NCBI GenBank assembly: GCA_019095985.1
Contig: CM032659.1
Coordinates: forward strand, 3,337,509 to 3,401,508
Direction of reading: 5' to 3'
Source of the DNA: Streblospio benedicti
Taxonomy: Eukaryota > Annelida > Polychaeta > Spionida > Spionidae
DNA: 64,000 nt
Made by a program: the position numbers and the translations under genes. Shown here piece after piece: positions 50,301 to 59,300 of the stretch (positions are counted from its first letter, which is position 1; the number at the start of each line of letters is the position of its first letter). The notes under the pieces are model-generated. The model saw only the letters and a list, made by a program, of their open reading frames with translations. It did not search any database and was not told the origin of the DNA.

Positions 50301-53300
50301 ATACATTTATCATACCACATAGAATAGCAGCTTTGGAGTTGACAAATTATTTGTCACCCTTTCACAAAATATCTGGACATTCAATCCAGCTATCATGTTC
50401 AATATTTGTTTACTACATAAGTTTTCATTTTTGAAATTATTTGCAATTAAAAATTTGGTAGCTGTTAAGAGCAAAATTATTCTATTTCAATCTAAATTTG
50501 TCGTGTACATGTTATGTGATTTTAACTGTAGAATTTTCATTTGTCTTCAAACCTTATTGAACCATGACAAAGAAAATCATCCCCCAATCAGAGCAAAATA
50601 TATACAATTTATACACCTTCCACCATATAAAATATAGCATAACCAAAATAAAATACACCAGCCATTATAAAAATAATACATGACAAGCATGAGAATTGAT
50701 AAAGAAAATATTGTTATCATTACTTTGATTTTATATTTAAATCTGTAATCATGGTCATTTCAGAAATGAGAATGTATGACATGATCCAAGAGCATAAACA
50801 CACAAATATATCAAATCCTTCTAAATCTATTTAGAGAGGCCCTACTTCACAAGCAACCCCTCAAATCTTTCGTTCATTTGGCGAACATGTGTTCGGACTG
50901 CATAAAAATAACCTATGACTTTATTTCAAGTTCCATTATGTATCAGTTCAAAATTAGAAAAGACAAATATTGCACAGTATCTAAAATCTCTGGTTTTACA
51001 AAATTCTATCTCAATTCAAATTTCAGAACATAAAAAGACAAAAAAAATCTCATAAAGGGGAAAGTTTCTGAGCAAATTGCTTATAGATCTTTGGTAGAAC
51101 TCAAAAAACAACGAATCATATCATACATTCTCTGCGAGACGCTCCCCCCACCCCCCCAACCCCCTGTGGACTGGCGGTGCTGCCTACCCTGTCTGGTTGC
51201 CATGGCGCCGGCTGTGGCTGCGCTGTCGGTGGCCTGGAGTTGTTGGAAGCGGCGCGCGTGCCCACCTGATACACACACACACCGCACTCACATACGCGCC
51301 GCGCACAGATCAAACCAACACACAAACCGCCGCAAGATCGCAACACAAGCATAGCGAGTAGAGATTTACAGAAGTGTATGCACAACACGAAACTCATGGG
51401 CCGCAGTAGCCAGGCCTCTCAAAACGTTCGGCCTTAAATTATTTTTCATATTGAGAGCCGTAAAAAGTAGCCTGCACATCGGGCTATGAACTTTTGAAAC
51501 CAGCTGGCCCTGACCAAATTCAGCCGGCAATGGACCACCTGGTAAGCCCGATGTCTTTCTCTGGTATACAGCTGATGACGAGGAGACACAAATTTGGCAT
51601 ACTTTTTAAATTCAATATGTAGCAATGACAATTGCAAACATGCTTGCAGTCATACAGTTGGCTATAGAACTAGCATTGCATCAGTTTTAAATTTGACTGA
51701 ATTTTCAATTTCATGAATGAACATTTCTTGGTCGTGACGAGGACAATTTATGATCACAAGAACATTATCATGCTGGTTATGAGATTATGTAAAAATAGAA
51801 ATTTTTCTGTGTTGCATCCGTTAAAATAAAATCTATCTTCTCAATTCGTTATGAGATGGTTTCTTAGTTTCATGTAATATTACTAGATCTGTGAGCGGCG
51901 CTTGTGAGGTGAAATAACCCTGTCCCTAAAATCGGGTCATAGAGTTAAGTCCCTAAAACAACGGCAACAAATTAGGGCAAAATGAGCACACAAAGCATCC
52001 CATGCGGAGCATGCAACGGTGAGTAAAATGCAGTCAAAACATTATAAAATAACCAGCACAGTTCATCACATAGACATTTTGTCTTTTTTTTTCATGCAAG
52101 TAGAATAAATATTCTTCTATGTTCTAAGAGCCATAAATGACCACAAAACGAAAGATCGAAGTTCGTTGAAGAAAAAGTACAATTGGACAAAATGCCTGAT
52201 AGTGATGCTGCAAGGTGCAACAATGTTAAAATGCCATAAGATAATTAGCTATAATTCATACAAAAAAAATCTCTAAAAATGAAATTTGAAAAACCAAATA
52301 AACAGGTCCTTGCTAAGTGTTGGTTCAAGTTACTTCATAACATACTATGGATTTGAAAAAAAAACATTAACAAAAAATTTCAAAAAAATAATCCTACGAT
52401 AAGTAATTGTATAGCGAAAAAAAATTGATGATAAAAGGCTATATACATTATCTAACTTCACATGAGCATCAGAGTAAAGATTACAACGATGCAGTAATCA
52501 GGAAAACATAAATAAAATCAAACATTCTTTTCCGCAATCAGTTTCCCCAAAAAAAAATAAAAAATAGAGACTTCAAACAATGATGACAGGGACTAGGGTC
52601 GTACTTACACTGGTTGTGCGGTGAGTTGACGGCTGACAGGTAGGAGGCCTGCCTCAGGGCCGGCTTGTGTGAGCGGGGAGACCGCCCCCCCACAGAGTCC
52701 GCGGCAGGCATCGTCAGCAGGCGCTCAGGGGACCTACACACAGACATGGCGGGCTTAGTATTCAATTCACAACTTATTGTAAATACTAATTGTAAGACTG
52801 CTTATATATGTAGGCAGTGTAAATAGAGTGGCCAACCCGGCCTAAGTACAAAACCATTTTTTTGCTAAGACAAAAAATAAAGGATGTATGGGATAATTGT
52901 GTTTCATGAAATCAAGTGGTTTGTATATCTTTTTCTAAATATATAGAGTTTCTGTTCTGCTTTGTTTGGATATTCCCAGTGCAATTAATAAGGTAGAAAG
53001 GTGTTTTTTCTCTTGACTTTATCCTAGAGAATCCCTTGAACCCACAATCAGACATACAGCTACGTCTCAAATTATGTTCACTAGATCTGCTTCATTCTTA
53101 TCAATTATATCGTCAATTAATTCCAACATATCTATATTTCTGCAATCAGTGAAAAGAATGTTGATAAAAACAAATCAAAAATGGCTATTTCCCTCATGAT
53201 ACTTTGTTCATGTTAAACTATAAAAAAAATACTCTGATAACGCAAAATTTAGGACAACTTTTCATGAATCAAACTGATTTTAAAAGCAATTTTACTCTCA

Positions 53301-56300
53301 CTGTTCTGGCAAGCAAGCTCCTACCACTGTATTGACACACCTGAAGACAGGTTTTTCAGCCCTCAGCTTCCATTTGACTATATCAAGAGGTCCTGACAGT
53401 ACTCAAACTCATGACCCCAAGGTTGTGAGACCAGAATGATACCATCATCCCAAGCAGCGGGCTGTTAAAAGGTTACTCGGACGAACCGATTTCTCTGTAA
53501 CCCCCAGCCTACATACTTGGTCAGTTATCATCTCAACCCAGATGTCGTGGGTTCGAATCCCACCTGGACAGAAATTTTTACAAGTGCATCGTCCCACGTA
53601 CCTCTCCATGCGTAGCGAGGCGGCTGGCGACTCGCTGCCACCGGTGGCGCCGTCTTTTGACTCGTTGCGGAAGTAGATGTTGATGGTGGATGGCTGCTGC
53701 AGGTCGACCGGGGGCTGCGTCTGGGCCAGCGACGACACCGACGAGGACAGCGACGACACGCCCTCCGCAAACTACAGGGGAAAACACCGAACGTCATAGC
53801 AGTAAGCTTTTTATTAGGGATTTGGTAAACAAGCTAACAACAGACATTTCTTTGGACAGACCATTTTTTTTAAACATTTTTATAAAACATCGTCTGAATG
53901 ATATTAGACGAATTTTTGTAGTACACGAAACTACTATTATATGAGTTACGACTGGTACGTATAACGTAAGATATTGACTTATCATACTGCACTTTGTGCA
54001 GGTGCTATGAATACTACTCCAAAATAAGCATGATATTTACATTTTATGAATATATAAAACACATTCTGGACTATTGTGTTATCATCTGAGCAAGCCCTTT
54101 TTGACTCTGCACCAAACAAGGTAAGTTTTATGAAATTCGGTTAAGATTGAAGAAAGTTATGGGGGAAAAGCTATGGTGCTAAAAAAAATACAGGACAAAC
54201 TATAGCTATAAACCAAGATTTAAAGAGAACCTAATAGGAACCTACGAACTCACATTTTCGCCAAAATGTGAGTTTGCTGGTTCCTATTGGTATCTTTAAA
54301 TTCTTGTTTATATCATGACTGAAGGAACCCAGGATGTTAGAAGTTTACTTTCTGTGAAACTATAGCTAGCATTTGCCCTCACCTCGTGTCCCTGCATGAG
54401 CCTGTGTCCCACGCTGCCGGGCAGGTACGTCGTGTCCTCGGGCGAGGTCGTCGTGGTCGTGAGTCGCTCGAACTTGGCGGCGCGCGACGCCACGTTGTCA
54501 CAGCCGTACGGCTGCAGAGACAGCGGTAACCGCGACGACGGTGCTGAAACAAACAAGGTGGTTGACGTTTTGAATGTCTATGTCAATATGCATGATAGAT
54601 ACATTATATCATGTCATGATTTCTAAGATGCTTGATTGATAAACATGTATCCTTATAATGTATGCTAATTTTTAAAAATTAAATTTTGATTCATGGATTT
54701 CTCTGTCAGTGGTCGAAAAGCAACATCCTGTATCTTTACATAAATGTTGCTGTTTTTGAACAAACAAACAGACATTTTTTTTATATATAATTTGAACCAT
54801 AGGAAGAACATAAAATACAAAATGATTGATAAATGATTCTAAACATATTCGCAAAATTTTGCGTTCATTCACGGATTTCCATTCAGCTATCTAGAAAGCG
54901 ACATCGTGTATGACCGACATACCGCTGCCTGCAGTCTCTGGCTGAGAGCTGCCTCCGCGGCTCCCGCGCTCGCTCTCACTGTCCGTGGCCGACTCAAACT
55001 TCTTCATGCGCTCCGTGACCAGGTTGATGTTCCCGCGGTCCACGGAGGGTCGGCCCGCGCCGTACGCCTGGGTCTGAGACGACGCAACCTGCAATAATAC
55101 AATACAACAACAACATTTTATGAATTATTTGGGTAGGAGAAATTTACGAGAAAACATTTTTCATTTTAATGATTCATGAAGCATCAGAAAAGAATAAAAT
55201 GATACTTCATATAGGCATAAAACTATTATAATAAAAATGTTGACTCAGATGAAAATTTGTTTTAGTTTACAGGACAACATTCATGAATGAATATAGAATA
55301 CAGAATATAAAATGCCAATCTAAAATTTGGTATAAATTTATTTTCTCATACCCATTCAGAATATTTGAGCGAGCAGAACAACATGATGTCAACAACAACA
55401 TTTATAGCGCAAATTCCAACAAATGTTCGTGGCCTCATCAAATAAATTATGCTTTAATTGGGATTTCAAATGGCAAGAGTCTTGAATTGTCGTATGGACA
55501 GAGGAAGTTTATTCCATAATTTAGGTGCTGCTATTTTAATGTCTCTGATGATTATCACCATAAGACTATATTTACATGTACAATAAAATATATATCTGTA
55601 TCTGTCCATTTTCTTTGCAGAACCCTTCTGGGTATCACACAAGGGATATGGATTTATGATTAATACAGTGTCAGTGCTCCACCCAACTGATGAAGCTTAT
55701 TATTAGTCTACAGGACTAGTTTGGCAAAAAAGTGACTACAAGTAGTTCTCAAAAAATGTTACTTGTCCTACATGTTTTACATACTTTCCATGCACAAGCT
55801 TTGGGAAAAAAAATGGTCGTTAGGATCACAAGTAAGTTACAATTCATAATGGTCCTGTCTATTGGATACTAGTCACAGTCAAGTAGATGACCAATCACCT
55901 GGATCATTGACTGGTGTTGAGTTGAAGTGTGTTTTGATACGTACCTCAAACCCGGACACGCCCACGTGCATGGACTGGTCGAACATGAACACTGGCTTGG
56001 CGTTGACACCGCCTTGGTGGAGCGGAGACCTGAAAAACAGCACCGTGTTTTACACAAACAATGCAGAAGAAAGTATGGCTGAATCCCTCGAACCCCTGTA
56101 AGAGTACGGGCCTCATGGCTGCAGTGTAAAAGGGTTACAAAATTAACACAATAGTATATTGTAATGTGTTTTGTAAACCTATTTTTGTTCTTTTCAATCA
56201 ATAAAACATATTTTTATTTCATTTGTCGGAACACATTGTATTGGCCTAATAGGAACCATTGTTTCAAAATATAAGTCCAAAAGCCATTGTCACCAATTGA

Positions 56301-59300
56301 TCCACTGGGAAAATAGGTGTGTAATGGTTTTTTGCATAATTAATTTTCCAACATGTGTAGAGTTATCAAAATGTCTTAGAATAAACATTCCCATAAAATA
56401 TCAAATTGCATAAAATAATGGAGGTTTGATAGAAAATCGAAAATCATGTCACCCTGTCAGTTTTCCATTTGTGGAAAGCTGTCGGTCCTTAAAAACGATG
56501 TCTGTTTAATTCATAACTGGGAAACCATGACTGGGAGCTCTAGCATTTATACTATGAGAAGAACATAAGAACGTATATTCATGAGCTTTGGGGAAATAGC
56601 CGGTCATGGAATGCATCCATAAGTTCCCGCGTCAGTGACATACCTTGCCCCGACAAACTGTAGGTCTGCGGGGTGGGACTGGCTGGTGTGGTTGTGCTGC
56701 TGGGAGCCGGGCCGACCACCACGGTGTCGCGGGTTCAGTTCCCACACCGGCGTGCCAGGCGGAGACAGGAACCTGGGCACGGAAGTCTTAGATGTAAGGA
56801 TACCATAAAATATACAAGAAAACAGATAGACTTGGAAAAAGTTTCAAAACATCAATGCATGAAAAGGAATGGTAGTAGATGGTGCCAAGCTTGATATGAT
56901 AAATTACTGGATTTGTGAATATCAAAAACTTAAATACTTAGATTTATGACCTAAGATTTAGGCATTGTCCTAGTTTGACGATACAGTGAACCCTTAACTT
57001 ATGATTGTAAGATTTTCAGTCAAGCAGTGTCCATTATTACCGTGAAACCGCTTTAATCTGTACATCCTTCATTGGGACTATTCTATAATCAAGAATTCCG
57101 GACCCTCACGGCTATGTTCCAATTGTTCTGGAAGAACATACGTGCAGATCGGATATGGACTCAAACTACCCCCCCTCCACATACACACACAACCCCCAAC
57201 CACTACTCCCTCATTCGGATATTTCGATATTTCAATTATTCCGAATGACATCGAATGTCCTCCCATCGCGGATCCAGATACAAGCTGTTGTCCCGTCTGT
57301 GTTTTCCCTCCTCTCACCTGTCTTTGCTGGTGTCGGCGGCCGACCGACCTGTCGTCGTCGTGGTTACGCCGGACGTGGCTGGGAATGACCGCCGCTGACC
57401 GCTCTGCTGGTCCAGCACGCTGGTCGAGCCGTACTGTCGCCGTGGAGACGACGTAGACGAGGAAATCGTAGAGGTCGTGGATGTAGCAGAGCTGGGGAAA
57501 AACGGGCAGAACGTCACGTCAATCAATTTAAAACTTCTTTCTGTCATATCTTTTTTTTATTCATATATATATTTCTAATATCATTACATTGACATAGCTT
57601 AGGGTATCACATTTTTAAGGACTGATCTAACTTAACATTAAACCAGAGTTCCCCAGAGGTGTACAGATGATCAAAAATAACCTGTCAGCTCCGCCATTTT
57701 GGCTGCCATCTTGACTTTTGAGCATGAATGGTTGTTAGGAATCAACATTAACATAACATTGATAGACTACAACATTTCTTTATCTAGGCCATCACAGGGT
57801 CTGGTTGATCGAGACTAACCAGTTTATAGCCACCTAGCAGTGGAATATGATACTACGATACTACTGTAATACAGTGAATGTCCTCAACAACTGAACCCAA
57901 TTTGCAGTCACAAATCCTTCCTTTGTAAAGGGTTTCCCTTGTTTACTACATGTATCACTTACTTACAATATTATAAGCTAATGCATGAGAAAAGTTTCCA
58001 TTATTCAGTTTTTCCTTTGTGTACCTGGTGAGTGTGAGGTTTGCGGTGTTGGAGCGAGTGTACGGCTGTGGCCGGTACAGACCGATCGTTGCCGACGACG
58101 ACCTGAAACAAACAGGTGGACGATTAAACTTTAAAAACACAACATAATTCATCGGGGTTTTTGACGTCCCAGAATATCACCCGGCCGACCTACATTTTGA
58201 GGTTGGTCGTCCGGTTGACACGACGTAGATTTTAGAATTACAGTAGAACCTCTCTTTTAGGACCACCTTTGGGACCAGTGTTAGGTGGTCTCAATACACA
58301 GGTTCGTTTTGGTAGTTTTATGAAGGTTTGGGACCCTGAAAAGTGGTCTTAGTATAGAGGTGGTCTCAATAGAGAGGTGGTCTTAATTGGAGGTTCTGCT
58401 GTAAAGTGCTGTCTATATAAGAGGTCAATTCTACTCTCACTGTTCTGCCAAGCAAGCTCCTACCACTGTATTGACATAGCTGAAGAGACATCTTCCAATT
58501 GATTATATCAAGTGGCCCTGACGAGACTCGAACTCACGACCCCAAGTTTGTGAGACCAGAACGATAACATCATATATATACAGTTGCATATTCAATAGAG
58601 GTGACTGTGGCAGTGCTGTACCCACCGTGTGGTCCTGGGCTGTGTTAATCCGGTTTTTTGACCACCCAGAATATCACCCGGCCGACCTACCTTTTGAGGT
58701 TGATCGTCCGGTAGGGCAACATAGGTTCAAGAATTACTGTGCTGTGTATAGAGCTGTACCCACCGTGTGGTCCTGGGTTGCTGCGTTGCCCCCCTTCCGC
58801 CACCGCTGCTGTGTGATGATGCGAGCGAGGCTGCTCCGGGCGAGCCGCGGGGACAAAGAAACAAACATGGTCATTAAAAACCCGGCGCTGGCGCTGACGC
58901 TACGGCTGATGTTAGTATGGCGCCATGAATTTGAATTATTGCGGAACCTGCCTCATCTGCTTGGGGAGGGCGTCACTGACCAGTGGCGATCCAAGGGGCG
59001 CCGGAGACTCTGCTCCCAGATACGCCGCCGCCATGCTGCATGCAGGGGGCGTCACGACGGTCGAAATCTAAGTTTGGTCCGGCATTTTCAAACAGCACAG
59101 TAAAAAAATTAAGCTGCTGGGGGGATATATAGCCAAATTGACCAGAATGTACTGATATAGGGTGGAAATGTTCTATTTCAACAAGGTAAAAATTTTTTAT
59201 GGTGAGATTTTCTTTGTCAGATGGAAACATTTTATTGGCCTGAAACCATAACTTTTAAAATGTAAGTCAAAGGCCGTTGTCACCAATAGAGGGAGGCGGA

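Larger units (their letters stand above)
58148..58737. repeat. Direct repeat copies 58148-58240 and 58645-58737
   Basis: Both contain CCCAGAATATCACCCGGCCG followed by ACCTAC(A/C)TTTTGAGGTTG and TCGTCCGGT. The second copy lies between two copies of CTGTACCCACCGTGTGGTCC (58614 and 58755), one of which is the donor of the exon at 58764. Confidence 0.65.
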
